Source: Candidatus Dormiibacterota bacterium (GTDB lineage: Bacteria; Acidobacteriota; Polarisedimenticolia; Gp22-AA2). From it: a stretch of DNA of 64,000 nucleotides. Positions within the stretch are counted from its first letter, which is position 1; each line of letters begins with the position of its first letter. Positions 17,360 to 25,659 of this stretch are shown here, piece after piece. Made by a program: the position numbers and the translations under genes. The DNA is taken from assembly GCA_035635555.1 (NCBI GenBank), contig DASQAT010000026.1, positions 121,405-185,404 on the forward strand, read 5' to 3'. The notes beneath the pieces were generated by a model that was not told the DNA's origin, made no database searches, and saw only the letters and a list, made by a program, of their open reading frames with translations.

Positions 17360-18919
17360 ATGATGCGACGCAAAGCCCCAATTCTCATCGTCACAGCAAC
17401 GCTGACTGTTCTTGGTCTCGGGCGGGCCAAGGCCGACCTAGTGGCCGTGTCTCCCGGCTACGATCTCTTCGAAACCGATAGTGGATCCACTTACGATGAC
17501 CTCAATCTGCCGGCTGGGACGTTCGCACCCTTCTGCGCGGCTGGGTTTGTGGGCCGGATCTTCCTCAAGGGGGTTCCGTTCGACTGCTTTCAGGGACACT
17601 GCCGACTCGAGCCGACGGACACTATTGTCCAACGGCTGGCGGCTGCCACCCCGCCATTGGCCACGATCCCCATCAAAATAGTTCGGCTGGAGCTGCGCAG
17701 CGTTTCACCATTAGTAGTGCAATGCGCGGGTGGTGACCAGCAGTGGGAAATGAGCGCTTCGGTCCCAGAAGGGGACGTAAACCAGACGAACGGCAGCATG
17801 ACCATTAATCATCTATCCAATACCTGCGGAACCTTCACCTCCTCGCTTCCTGTCAAGCCCACGCTCACCTTCCGGCGAGTTTCCGACGGTAGCACCGTTG
17901 GACCCTTGCTTTCCCCGACGACGTTCACTTTCACGGTCCCGAAGGCTGGCACTTCGATCCCTCCCTGGTGCCATACCGGCGGTGTCCTAGACGATCCGGT
18001 TGGGGATGTGCTAATTCAGGTTCCCGGCCTCAGCAGCAACTTCTTTCCTGGTGTCAACTGCTCTCCACCGCCGGGAGGAGGGGGAGGTCCCATTGTAAAG
18101 GTTCTTACGGAAGAGGAGGCTCAGCAAGCCCAGCACGGCGTCCTGCCGGCCGAAATGAAGCCTCATTACAAGTGCTTCAACATCGTTGGAACCGATCCAC
18201 CGGACGTGGTGAACCTGCAAACCCAGTTTGGGTTCACGCCCAACGTCCCCGTCGGGCAGGCCACGCTTCTCTGCCCGCCGGCGACGAAGCGCGTCTGTCC
18301 AAGTTGCAAGGACGAAGGAGACTTGAACGCACCGCATCTCAAATGCTATGACATTGCAGGTCCGGCTCCGAATCCACCTGTGCATGTTGACCTGACAAGC
18401 GAATTTGGTCTCGAGAAAAACGTCCTTGTTGGCGCGCCTCAAAAGCTCTGTGTGCCCGCTTTGAAGGAAGTGGTTTTCCCCACTCCAATCCCCGCGCCTC
18501 CTGGCCCGCCGCCACCTGCTCCTCATTACACGTGCTACACAATTGCAGGGGCTGCTCCGCCGGCCGTGGTGGACCTGCAGACTCAATTCGGCATCGAGCC
18601 GAGCGTGGCGGTTGGACCACCCCAGCTCCTGTGCGCGCCAACACTTAAGAACGGCCAGGGGGACCTGAACGATCCCCATCTCAAGTGCTATCAGATCGCC
18701 GGAGATGACCCTCCGCACATCGTGAACTTGACGACGCAGTTCGGGCTCGAATCGAACGTTGCGGTGGGCCAGGCAAGACTGATCTGCGTCCCGGTCAAGA
18801 AAGTTCACACACCCGCCGTCCCCACGCTCAGCCAGTGGGGATTGATGGCGCTGGCGCTTCTGCTTGTGACTTCGGCTGCCACAGTTTTCTTCCGTTCTGT
18901 GAGGCAGAAGATGGCCTGA
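17360..18919 (+). CDS. Secreted IPTL-CTERM protein with four cysteine-bearing repeats
   Basis: A 519-residue protein. ATG 17360 has CCGGAGGG seven bases upstream and opens a signal peptide (residues about 5-24). The C-terminal half has four repeats of about 45 residues at roughly 18164, 18333, 18521 and 18678. Each has the pattern PHxxCYxIxG, a DLxxxFG core, VxVG and LCxP, so two cysteines per repeat. It ends VPTLSQWG, hydrophobic helix, RxxRQKMA: an IPTL-CTERM tail for exosortase H. Proline-rich linkers (PAPPGPPPPAP) separate the repeats. The N-terminal 230 residues are unrecognised. Confidence 0.8.
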   Translation: MMRRKAPILIVTATLTVLGLGRAKADLVAVSPGYDLFETDSGSTYDDLNLPAGTFAPFCAAGFVGRIFLKGVPFDCFQGHCRLEPTDTIVQRLAAATPPLATIPIKIVRLELRSVSPLVVQCAGGDQQWEMSASVPEGDVNQTNGSMTINHLSNTCGTFTSSLPVKPTLTFRRVSDGSTVGPLLSPTTFTFTVPKAGTSIPPWCHTGGVLDDPVGDVLIQVPGLSSNFFPGVNCSPPPGGGGGPIVKVLTEEEAQQAQHGVLPAEMKPHYKCFNIVGTDPPDVVNLQTQFGFTPNVPVGQATLLCPPATKRVCPSCKDEGDLNAPHLKCYDIAGPAPNPPVHVDLTSEFGLEKNVLVGAPQKLCVPALKEVVFPTPIPAPPGPPPPAPHYTCYTIAGAAPPAVVDLQTQFGIEPSVAVGPPQLLCAPTLKNGQGDLNDPHLKCYQIAGDDPPHIVNLTTQFGLESNVAVGQARLICVPVKKVHTPAVPTLSQWGLMALALLLVTSAATVFFRSVRQKMA

Positions 18920-18968
18920 GCGTTCCGCGCTCAAACTGTAAGGTCGGGGACAGTGAGAGGAGTGAACC

Positions 18969-20306
18969 ATGAAAAAGCACCGACACCTTCCCTGGAATGA
19001 TTTCGTCAAGATCGCACCTTTATTGAAAGCGACCTGGAGCAACAGATGCTTGCGGGTTGCGCTCTTCGCGACCTCGGGTCTTCTGCAACCTTCGCAGGCG
19101 CACACGACTGTCATGACTTCGTGGGACTGGGAGAAGATCGCGGGAGCCGACAAGGTCAAGATCATCTATTGCTTCGAGAACGTGTCTTCCGGCGACGGCC
19201 TTCCGGGTTCCACAACGTGGAAATCAGTAGTCGACGCCGCTGCCGCGAACTGGAACAACGCTGCCACTGGCTGGACGTTCGAAGTCTCCAACAAGGGGAC
19301 GGCGGACGAAGGCAAGGTCAGCGCCGACTGCCAGATGGAGGTTCGCCTAAGCGATCATAACCAAGACGGTGGCGCGTTCGCCTCGACCGACGATTGCAAA
19401 AACACGGGTCCACCGACTGCGGGCAAGCGCATCACGAAGGCTTTCTTGTGCATCGACCCGACGCCGAAGCGCAATGACAAGAAGGGGGACACAACCTGGA
19501 ATCCTGCCGGGGACGCCTTCGATCCGGAAGCTGTCTTGAAGCATGAGATGAGTCACCTGCTGAGACTCTCCCACCCCACGAACAAGTTCGACGGCAACCT
19601 CACGGACCCCAGGAAGCCAGGACAGCACAGTACTGATCTTTCTGCTACGGACAAGCAGGAAGCGAAGGACTCGGTGGACAGAACGAAGACCCCGATCGAG
19701 AAAACATCCACGACGGTACCGAGGAGCGGTGGCAACTGCATCGTCCCCTATCCGCTCTATGAATCGGGCCTGGGTGGACCGCCAGCATCCGACATGGTGG
19801 TCCAGTTTCCACAGGGAGCGTTTAGTGTCGACACGAGTGTCGACTGCTCCCCGCTATTCGAATGGGGCGTGCCGGCTCGGTTCAATGTCCCCTCCGGGAC
19901 CTGTCCCGTGCAGGTCGCCCTCGATGTCGGCTCGGCCGATCTGTCTCTCGATGCACCTGCAACGATCAACATCTCGTACACTGACGATCTCCTGGGCGAC
20001 CCCGAGTTTTACGGACCCCTGGGAACATCCGGCGGTGACCTCACATTGCAAGCGTACTATTTATCGGGAGATACGCTCTCGGGGCACTGGCTGCCTGTCC
20101 CAACGTGCACCGTCGACCGCAATCTCAACATAGTCACGTTCCGGACGACGGACCTTACACCGCGGTATTTTGGCATCGCTGGATCGTGCCGCGTCAACGG
20201 GGTCCCGACTCTGAACTGGCTGGGCGTCGTCGTGCTCGTGCTCACTCTGGGCGGGTCAGGCCTTTTCCTCCTGCTTCAAAAGAGAAGGACGGCGCGGATG
20301 GCCTAA
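18969..20306 (+). CDS. Matrixin-like secreted metalloprotease with IPTL-CTERM-like tail
   Basis: A 445-residue exported protein. HEMSHLLRLSH matches the HExxHxxxxxH zinc motif of metzincin/matrixin peptidases. Upstream features also fit: a TTWKSVVDAAAANWN helix and an early SWDWEKI segment. The tail reads VPTLNWLGVVVLVL, then a hydrophobic helix and QKRRTARMA. It is a diverged IPTL-CTERM motif because the Trp is shifted and the Gln is missing. Good site GAGAGGAG precedes ATG 18969. It lies 49 bases after the repeat protein with no promoter between, so the two are probably one transcript. Confidence 0.8.
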   Translation: MKKHRHLPWNDFVKIAPLLKATWSNRCLRVALFATSGLLQPSQAHTTVMTSWDWEKIAGADKVKIIYCFENVSSGDGLPGSTTWKSVVDAAAANWNNAATGWTFEVSNKGTADEGKVSADCQMEVRLSDHNQDGGAFASTDDCKNTGPPTAGKRITKAFLCIDPTPKRNDKKGDTTWNPAGDAFDPEAVLKHEMSHLLRLSHPTNKFDGNLTDPRKPGQHSTDLSATDKQEAKDSVDRTKTPIEKTSTTVPRSGGNCIVPYPLYESGLGGPPASDMVVQFPQGAFSVDTSVDCSPLFEWGVPARFNVPSGTCPVQVALDVGSADLSLDAPATINISYTDDLLGDPEFYGPLGTSGGDLTLQAYYLSGDTLSGHWLPVPTCTVDRNLNIVTFRTTDLTPRYFGIAGSCRVNGVPTLNWLGVVVLVLTLGGSGLFLLLQKRRTARMA

Positions 20307-20874
20307 ATAGCCGTCCACGATTCGGAGCAGGTAATCGTGTTCTAAGGCAGCGACGCGAGCACAGTCGATTCCTCTCCGGACCTTGGGACGCATTCGTTTA
20401 GGGCGATGCGCCTCGCGACTCAAGTGCCAGACGCCGCGCCTCATCAGTTCCCCGATGGTTTTGGAACGGTGGTTCCGGATTATCCGCGAGGCGTTGCCGG
20501 AGTATCCCCGCCCTCGTGAAAGAGGATGAGCTTGGGAAGATCCGAATACTTCCTTCTGCACTGGCAATCTAGTGAAGCGGAATCCACCGCCGGGGCGAAT
20601 TGCTCCATCTGCCCTCCCGCGCCGCAATCTCAGCAGGATCTGATCGTTGCGAGGATTATTGCTTCCGACGGTGATAGTTCTCGCACCACTGTGGTCGACT
20701 ACTCTGAGAGGTCGATATGCAGCCTAAGCTGCTGCATACAAAGCTCATGTGTCACTCGGCAACATTTGGCATGTCCCATGCATGTTAGACGTCGGATAAA
20801 ATCGTTGATCACCCAGATCGACCCGCGAGGTCCACGGAACAAGAAGCCCCAGATTGACACAGGAGGGTTGGCGG
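20307..20874. other. Intergenic gap with sigma-54 promoter and dyad
   Basis: Nearly 570 bases without a supported gene. Short frames on both strands lack recognisable domains or ribosome sites. At the right end, GCAGC-CTAA-GCTGC (20719-20732) is a perfect dyad about 35 bases upstream of the sigma-54 element at 20766-20782, a possible activator site. Confidence 0.5.
20766..20782 (+). promoter_or_regulatory. Sigma-54 promoter for the fourth IPTL-CTERM gene
   Basis: TTGGCATGTCCCATGCA has GG at 20768-20769 and GC at 20780-20781, ten bases apart. The -24 half is TTGGCATG and the -12 half ATGCA, one base off TTGCA. Initiation near 20793 leaves about 82 bases to ATG 20875. Confidence 0.6.
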
Positions 20875-22233
20875 ATGAGAGCAAGAAAAGCCGTTCGGAT
20901 GATAGACGCACGGTGCGGTAAGCAACGAAGGATTCGATGGGTTGCCGCCGGAGCATGGCTCGCGATCGCTCTTGCAGCCTTCGCTCAGGCGCAGGCAGCG
21001 ACCGTTGATGCAAAAGTTACGGCGGACAACGGCTACAGCTTCGGCTTCGGTCCCGCAAGTGGTCCGCTTAGCCTTACCGGCAATGTCGAGAATTGTCTAG
21101 CAGGCGATATTTTTAATTGTTCTGGTGGCCCGGAAAGTTACACTGTCTCAGCCCCCGCATCGTGTTCAAATCAGTGGATGTTCTTCGCCACCTACGCAGA
21201 CAACACGACCACCCAGGGGTGGATCGGTCAGTTTCTATACAGCGCAACAAACAAGACGTTGCTGACGGGGGATCCAGCCTGGCAAGTCTGCGCCACGGGC
21301 ACCGACAAGACCCCTAACTGCGCTGGCGGACCAGTCAACAATCCTACACTCCAGGAAGTCGATGCAGCGGTCGTTGAGTGCAACAAGGGGACGAGTGGAA
21401 GTAGCTATAGCAAGGGTTGGACCGGAACTACTCAAATCACCTCCCAAACTGGCGTCCTGGCTGTTGGAGAAGACAACACCAGCGCTGCAGGGGATTTTGG
21501 GCTGGTTTGTAGCACGGGCCCCACGGCGATCTCTTCCTCGGCTAAATGGATGTGGTACAACCCTGATAACCGTCCGGACCCCTTCGTAGCGCCTCCCCCC
21601 CCGGGCGAATTCCTGCTCTTCCGGATACCCATGTGCTCGAACCCAGTTGTTCCCACGGATTGCACTGTCTCCAAGGTGGGCAGGGGCAAGATGATGGTTC
21701 CCAGCCTCGGAATCGTTCCGTTCAGCGTAACAGGTACAGCGACCACACGGATCGCAGCGACCGGCAATCCGAATCTCTTCGCGACGACTATGTTGAGTAC
21801 ATCCGAGTTCGGTACAGTTTCCGGGCTCGGGGATGTCACCATATCGTTGGATCCGCGGTTCACGTCGACGGGCACCGTTCCCAGCTCTTCATATCCAACG
21901 CTGCACCAGCACAGTGTACATGCTCAAATCGTGTGTCGGGCCTTGGGCTCGAGGACGCTGGTTTCGGATGACGCTATTGCGCTTGAGGCGCCCATTGACA
22001 ACGGGCCTCCGACCGCCACTTATGTCAAGACCGGCAATCCTGTGGCGTTCTATGCGCTTGGTGATGCAAGCAAGACGACCGTCGCTACGCTCACCGAGTT
22101 CACCGTGGACGTACAGCCGTCAATCGGGGATGCAGCAGTACCGACTCTCTCTCAATGGGGTGTTGTTGTGCTTGTGCTCTTAATGTTCGGCGTTAGTTTC
22201 GTGCTCCTCAAGAGAAAGCGGCTCGTCATGTAA
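20875..22233 (+). CDS. Secreted IPTL-CTERM protein of unknown function
   Basis: A 452-residue protein. I chose ATG 20875, with AGGAGGG eight bases upstream; a TTG at 20854 would add seven residues. A basic leader precedes a signal peptide (WVAAGAWLAIALAAFAQAQA). The mature part has several cysteine pairs and Gly/Ser/Thr-rich strands, suggesting a beta-rich surface domain, but I recognise no family. The end reads VPTLSQWGVVVLVLLMFGVS, then KRKRLVM, a clear IPTL-CTERM sorting signal. It is preceded by its own sigma-54 element, apart from the two upstream IPTL genes. Confidence 0.75.
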   Translation: MRARKAVRMIDARCGKQRRIRWVAAGAWLAIALAAFAQAQAATVDAKVTADNGYSFGFGPASGPLSLTGNVENCLAGDIFNCSGGPESYTVSAPASCSNQWMFFATYADNTTTQGWIGQFLYSATNKTLLTGDPAWQVCATGTDKTPNCAGGPVNNPTLQEVDAAVVECNKGTSGSSYSKGWTGTTQITSQTGVLAVGEDNTSAAGDFGLVCSTGPTAISSSAKWMWYNPDNRPDPFVAPPPPGEFLLFRIPMCSNPVVPTDCTVSKVGRGKMMVPSLGIVPFSVTGTATTRIAATGNPNLFATTMLSTSEFGTVSGLGDVTISLDPRFTSTGTVPSSSYPTLHQHSVHAQIVCRALGSRTLVSDDAIALEAPIDNGPPTATYVKTGNPVAFYALGDASKTTVATLTEFTVDVQPSIGDAAVPTLSQWGVVVLVLLMFGVSFVLLKRKRLVM

Positions 22234-22515
22234 CCATAGTGTTTTCTTGGGATAGGCAGTTGTGCTGACGTGTGCTAGATTCGTAGCGCGCGCGAAGCTT
22301 GGTGCTTACACACTAGTCGAATGATGCCGACGCACGAAAGCCCGAAGCGCAAGCGGCTGCGGTGCTCGTGTAGTGTGAGTTCATGTTAAGCGGCCGGTTC
22401 GCTGTAACTTCAGCGCCACCCATTCCTGCGGGCTCCCATTGAGGTGCAGCGTTATTTGGAAGCAGGCGCATGGCGCGGGGCGATTCCGGTGATGACACTG
22501 AGGCGGATGCCGGTA

Positions 22516-22600
22516 CATTAACGAGATCGTACGCAGTGATTTTTTCACGCAGCTGTACGATGATTGCATCCGGTGTCCCAGTCGGGCGATCTCGTTAGTG
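22516..22600. repeat. Inverted repeat with 14-base arms
   Basis: Left arm CATTAACGAGATCG (22516-22529) pairs with right arm CGATCTCGTTAGTG (22587-22600) over all 14 positions, one as a G-U pair. Inside are shorter complementary pieces (GTACG twice, and GTGA with TCAC around a T-run at 22540-22545). An 85-base cruciform or structured RNA is possible. The AAC and GTT ends recall integron attC sites, but the flanking bases do not fit that consensus. Confidence 0.55.
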
Positions 22601-22938
22601 TAGTGGCAGTCTAGCCGCATTCAAGCCTCCAAATATAGGCGCAACACAGGCTCTACTACAGCCGCGGCAACTCGCCGTGACTGCACAAATCGGCGCCTGT
22701 CAAAAAGACCTGTCGTGCACCGTGTTCTCATAACGAGCCGGCGAGCGCAGCAACGGTCGCGAACTCAGGCCTGGAGCCAGGAGCGTCTACCACTCATCGC
22801 GCGCACCACCGCCTGCACTGCAAGCCACAGGTCACACCCTCCGTCACCCTGTGCATCACCCACCGCGAAAGCGGACAGGTCACTTGGTACGAACAGCGGT
22901 CAAATCATGAACTTCCCTACTTCCCCTTCAATAACCCC

Positions 22939-22967
22939 TTGACAAGAACGAGTTGTTTCTGTACATG
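22939..22967 (+). promoter_or_regulatory. Sigma-70 promoter of the two-component pair
   Basis: TTGACA at 22939-22944 is a perfect -35 hexamer; TACATG at 22962-22967 follows after exactly 17 bases. Initiation near 22974 gives a leader of about 70 bases to the histidine kinase. So the regulators look constitutively expressed, unlike the IPTL genes. Confidence 0.55.
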
Positions 22968-23044
22968 AGACACATAAAACAACCGATCGTCTGCTGCTGT
23001 CGTCAGGGCAGCGGGACCGCCACTCTAGTCAGGGGATGGATTTG

Positions 23045-24298
23045 ATGAGTAGCGCTCCGTTCAGCGACGCTGGACCATTCGGCCGCGTTCCCTTCATCCG
23101 TCACTTGGCTCTCTGCGCCGCTGCGCTGGTGGCCTACTTTGCGCGAGGGGATCTCCGCGTCGGCAATTCGGTCCTCTGGGTGTTTGGCTTCGCGGCGCTT
23201 CTGAATTTCCAAACCGCCATCCTCTCCCGACGTACCGGCAGCACGTCAGTCGCCCGGTTTCTCTCGGCCCTCTTCGGAGTGGGGGGATGGACCGCCTTGA
23301 TGTATCTGACCGGGGGAGTGGCGTCTCCCTTCATCGCCGGTCTGTCGCTCGAGGTGATCCTTGCGGCCATGACTGTGGCTCCGTCAGGGATCGCCTTTAT
23401 CGCCGGGGGTGCGGTGGCGGGGCTTTGGCTCCAGCAAGCACTGTTGGGGCTTAAGGGATCGGTCCTCGCCATGACGCTGCACACCGGCTTCCTCCTCGTC
23501 ATGGGTGCGGCCACGGGTTACGTGGCTCGCCGGTGGAGGCGGCAGGAGGAGGATCTGGCCCGGAGACACACGGAGCTCCAGGCGCGGTTGGCGGCGCTGG
23601 AAGTAGAACTGGACGAAGCCCACACTGTGGGCAAGCTGGGCGAGAACGTGGCGCGACTGGCGCATGGGTTCAAGAATGCGGCGCACAGCTTGCGTGGCTT
23701 CGCCCAGCTCATGGAGCCCAGGCTCTCCGGTTCAGCGGTCGATCGCGAGATCCTGGACGGTCTGCAAAGCGCCATCGACAGCCTGGAGGATCTGGCCCGG
23801 GTGACCCTCGGGCCGCCGGGTTCGTCCCGCCAGCAGGGATCCAGGACTGACGGAGCGGAAACGGGTCGCATCGTACGGGAGGTGGTTCGGGAAGTGGGCT
23901 CCTCCTTTCCGGGCGTGCACTGGTCCCTCTCGCTGGCACCGGTGCCGCCCGTCATGCGTGCTCCCACGCCCGTCTTGCGCGAGGTCCTCACGATCGTGGT
24001 CCGCAATGCCGCCGAGGCGATGCAGGGGCACGGGGAGGTGGTCGTCGAGGCCACGCCCCAGGAGAAGCATCTGGAAATCCTGGTGCGCGACCACGGTCCA
24101 GGGATCCCGGAGCTTGACCGGGAGAGGATCTTCCAGTTCGGCTACACGACGAAACCCCAGGGGCATGGTTACGGCCTCTTCCTGGCGCGCCGCCTCCTCG
24201 AGGCCCAGGGGGGGCTTATGAGAATGTCGGCGGCGGACGGCGGCGGGACGCTGTGTCGCATCGAGCTGCCGCTCATCCAGACCCAACCCTCACAATGA
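23045..24298 (+). CDS. Membrane histidine kinase
   Basis: A 417-residue sensor. ATG 23045 is preferred over 23036 because AGGGG then lies at a normal distance. Four to five membrane helices fill residues about 20-160, with no sizeable extracytoplasmic sensor domain. A coiled coil (about 165-195) leads to the phospho-acceptor His in LAHGFKNAAHSLRGF (about residue 207). The ATPase domain has VVRNAAEAM (N box), DHGPGIPE (G1), FQFGYTTK (F) and GHGYGLFLAR (G2). The HGFKN form of the H-box is unusual. It overlaps the response regulator by ATGA. In PEP-CTERM systems a similar kinase-regulator pair (PrsK/PrsR) controls sorted proteins; this may be the XrtH counterpart. Confidence 0.88.
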   Translation: MSSAPFSDAGPFGRVPFIRHLALCAAALVAYFARGDLRVGNSVLWVFGFAALLNFQTAILSRRTGSTSVARFLSALFGVGGWTALMYLTGGVASPFIAGLSLEVILAAMTVAPSGIAFIAGGAVAGLWLQQALLGLKGSVLAMTLHTGFLLVMGAATGYVARRWRRQEEDLARRHTELQARLAALEVELDEAHTVGKLGENVARLAHGFKNAAHSLRGFAQLMEPRLSGSAVDREILDGLQSAIDSLEDLARVTLGPPGSSRQQGSRTDGAETGRIVREVVREVGSSFPGVHWSLSLAPVPPVMRAPTPVLREVLTIVVRNAAEAMQGHGEVVVEATPQEKHLEILVRDHGPGIPELDRERIFQFGYTTKPQGHGYGLFLARRLLEAQGGLMRMSAADGGGTLCRIELPLIQTQPSQ

Positions 24299-25635
24299 GA
24301 GATCGCTCCATCCTGATCGTCGAGGACGACCCCTGCGCGGCGCAGTTCATGGCGCTCGCGATGAAAGAAGAGTTCGATGGTGTCCGCACGGCCCCGAATG
24401 GTACGGAAGCCCTCCTCGCCATGGAATCACGAGTTCCAGATCTGATCTTCATGGATCTGGGACTTCCCGACATGGACGGCCTGGAACTCCTGACGATGCT
24501 CAAGCAGCGCTGGCCGGAGGTGCCGGTCATTCTGGTCACAGCGGCCGACGATGTGGCCAGCGTCGTGGAATCGGTCCAGCGCGGCGCCACGAACTATCTC
24601 GTGAAGCCGGTGGCGCCGGCGGTGCTTCTGGCCTCCGCCAGGAAAGCGGTGAGTACCGCAGCAGCCCCGAGGTCCCACGCCGAATCGGGCATCCCGGAGA
24701 TCGTCGGGATGAGCCGGGCGGTCGTGCAGGTACGACACCTCATCTTCCTGGCCGCGCGAAGCGATGTCAACGTCCTGATCACCGGGGCGACAGGGACCGG
24801 CAAGGAGCTGGTGGCGCGGGCCGTTCACAGGCTTTCCAGTCTTTCCACAGGCCCCTTCGTCGCTCACAATTGCTCGCTCACCCCGCCGGATCTCTTCGAA
24901 AGCCAGTTCTTCGGCCACCACCGCGGCTCCTTCACGGGAGCGGACCGCGACCACGTGGGGCTCCTGGAGAAGTCGCACGGTGGGACGCTCCTTCTGGATG
25001 AGCTGGAATGCCTGAGCCTGCCGCACCAGGCGAAGCTCCTGCGGGTCTTGGACGACGGGGAGGTGCGGCCGGTCGGCTCGAGCGAATCACGCACCGTCCT
25101 GGTGCGATTTCTCGCGGCCACGAACAGGGATCCGCAGAAGATGATGGGGCAGGGGTCCCTGCGTGAGGATCTCTACTACCGTCTGCGCGGGCTGGAGATC
25201 AGTCTCCCGCCGTTGCGGGAGCGTCGCGGGGACGTTCCGCTCCTAGCGTCTCACTTCCTCGGAGATCACGAGGGCGCCTTCACACCGGAGGCGCTCGTCG
25301 CCCTCCAGGACTACTCCTGGCCGGGAAACGTCCGCGAGCTCCGCAACGTCGTGCGCCGCGCGCGCTCTCTTGCAGTCGACCGCCCCATCTCCGGGCGCGA
25401 TCTCGCGCTGCGGCCCGCGCCGGCTGTCATCCCGGACGACCTGGCCAGACCGATGGGCTCTCCCATCGCCGCAGGCCAGGCGCTCAAGGAAGCGGAACGC
25501 AGCACGATCGTCCAGGCCCTGCGCGACGCCGGCGGACGTCAAACCGAGGCGGCCCGGACGCTCGGCATCGATCGATCGACGCTGCGCCGCAAGGTCAGGA
25601 GATTCGGGATCAATCCCTCCAGGCCGGATCGATGA
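24295..25635 (+). CDS. NtrC-family sigma-54-dependent response regulator
   Basis: A 446-residue activator. ATG 24295 overlaps the kinase stop. Receiver domain: phospho-acceptor Asp54 (FMDLGLPD) and Lys104. AAA+ domain: Walker A GATGTGKE (163-170), sigma-54 contact loop GSFTGA (211-216, consensus GAFTGA), Walker B TLLLDE (231-236). The C-terminal Fis-type helix-turn-helix is RQTEAARTLGIDRSTLRRKV. It would activate RpoN promoters, and three such promoters precede the IPTL-CTERM genes in this window. The target assignment is inferred from proximity. Confidence 0.93.
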   Translation: MRDRSILIVEDDPCAAQFMALAMKEEFDGVRTAPNGTEALLAMESRVPDLIFMDLGLPDMDGLELLTMLKQRWPEVPVILVTAADDVASVVESVQRGATNYLVKPVAPAVLLASARKAVSTAAAPRSHAESGIPEIVGMSRAVVQVRHLIFLAARSDVNVLITGATGTGKELVARAVHRLSSLSTGPFVAHNCSLTPPDLFESQFFGHHRGSFTGADRDHVGLLEKSHGGTLLLDELECLSLPHQAKLLRVLDDGEVRPVGSSESRTVLVRFLAATNRDPQKMMGQGSLREDLYYRLRGLEISLPPLRERRGDVPLLASHFLGDHEGAFTPEALVALQDYSWPGNVRELRNVVRRARSLAVDRPISGRDLALRPAPAVIPDDLARPMGSPIAAGQALKEAERSTIVQALRDAGGRQTEAARTLGIDRSTLRRKVRRFGINPSRPDR

Positions 25636-25659
25636 GAAGATGAAGTGGTGATAACCGGG

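Larger units (their letters stand above)
22234..23044. other. Long intergenic gap with inverted repeat and promoter
   Basis: About 800 bases with no supported gene. It contains the inverted repeat at 22516-22600, a weak GG-N10-GC element at 22603-22619 lacking TTGC, and the sigma-70 promoter of the two-component genes at 22939-22967. A 75-residue frame at 22715-22942 has no domain or plausible ribosome site. Confidence 0.5.

Noticed and set aside
20256..20627. Minus-strand frame of 123 codons between IPTL genes
   Set aside because: No recognisable domain, partly antisense to the metalloprotease tail, and no ribosome site. It could be a decayed fragment but I cannot support that.
22516..22600. 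Integron attC site
   Set aside because: The AAC/GTT ends are suggestive, but the R-box purine/pyrimidine pattern fails and no integrase or cassette array is present.
22603..22619. Fourth sigma-54 element
   Set aside because: GG-N10-GC spacing is present, but the -12 half reads CCGC, not TTGC, and no gene starts downstream.
22715..22942. 75-codon frame before the histidine kinase
   Set aside because: No ribosome site, no domain, and its end overlaps the promoter at 22939.
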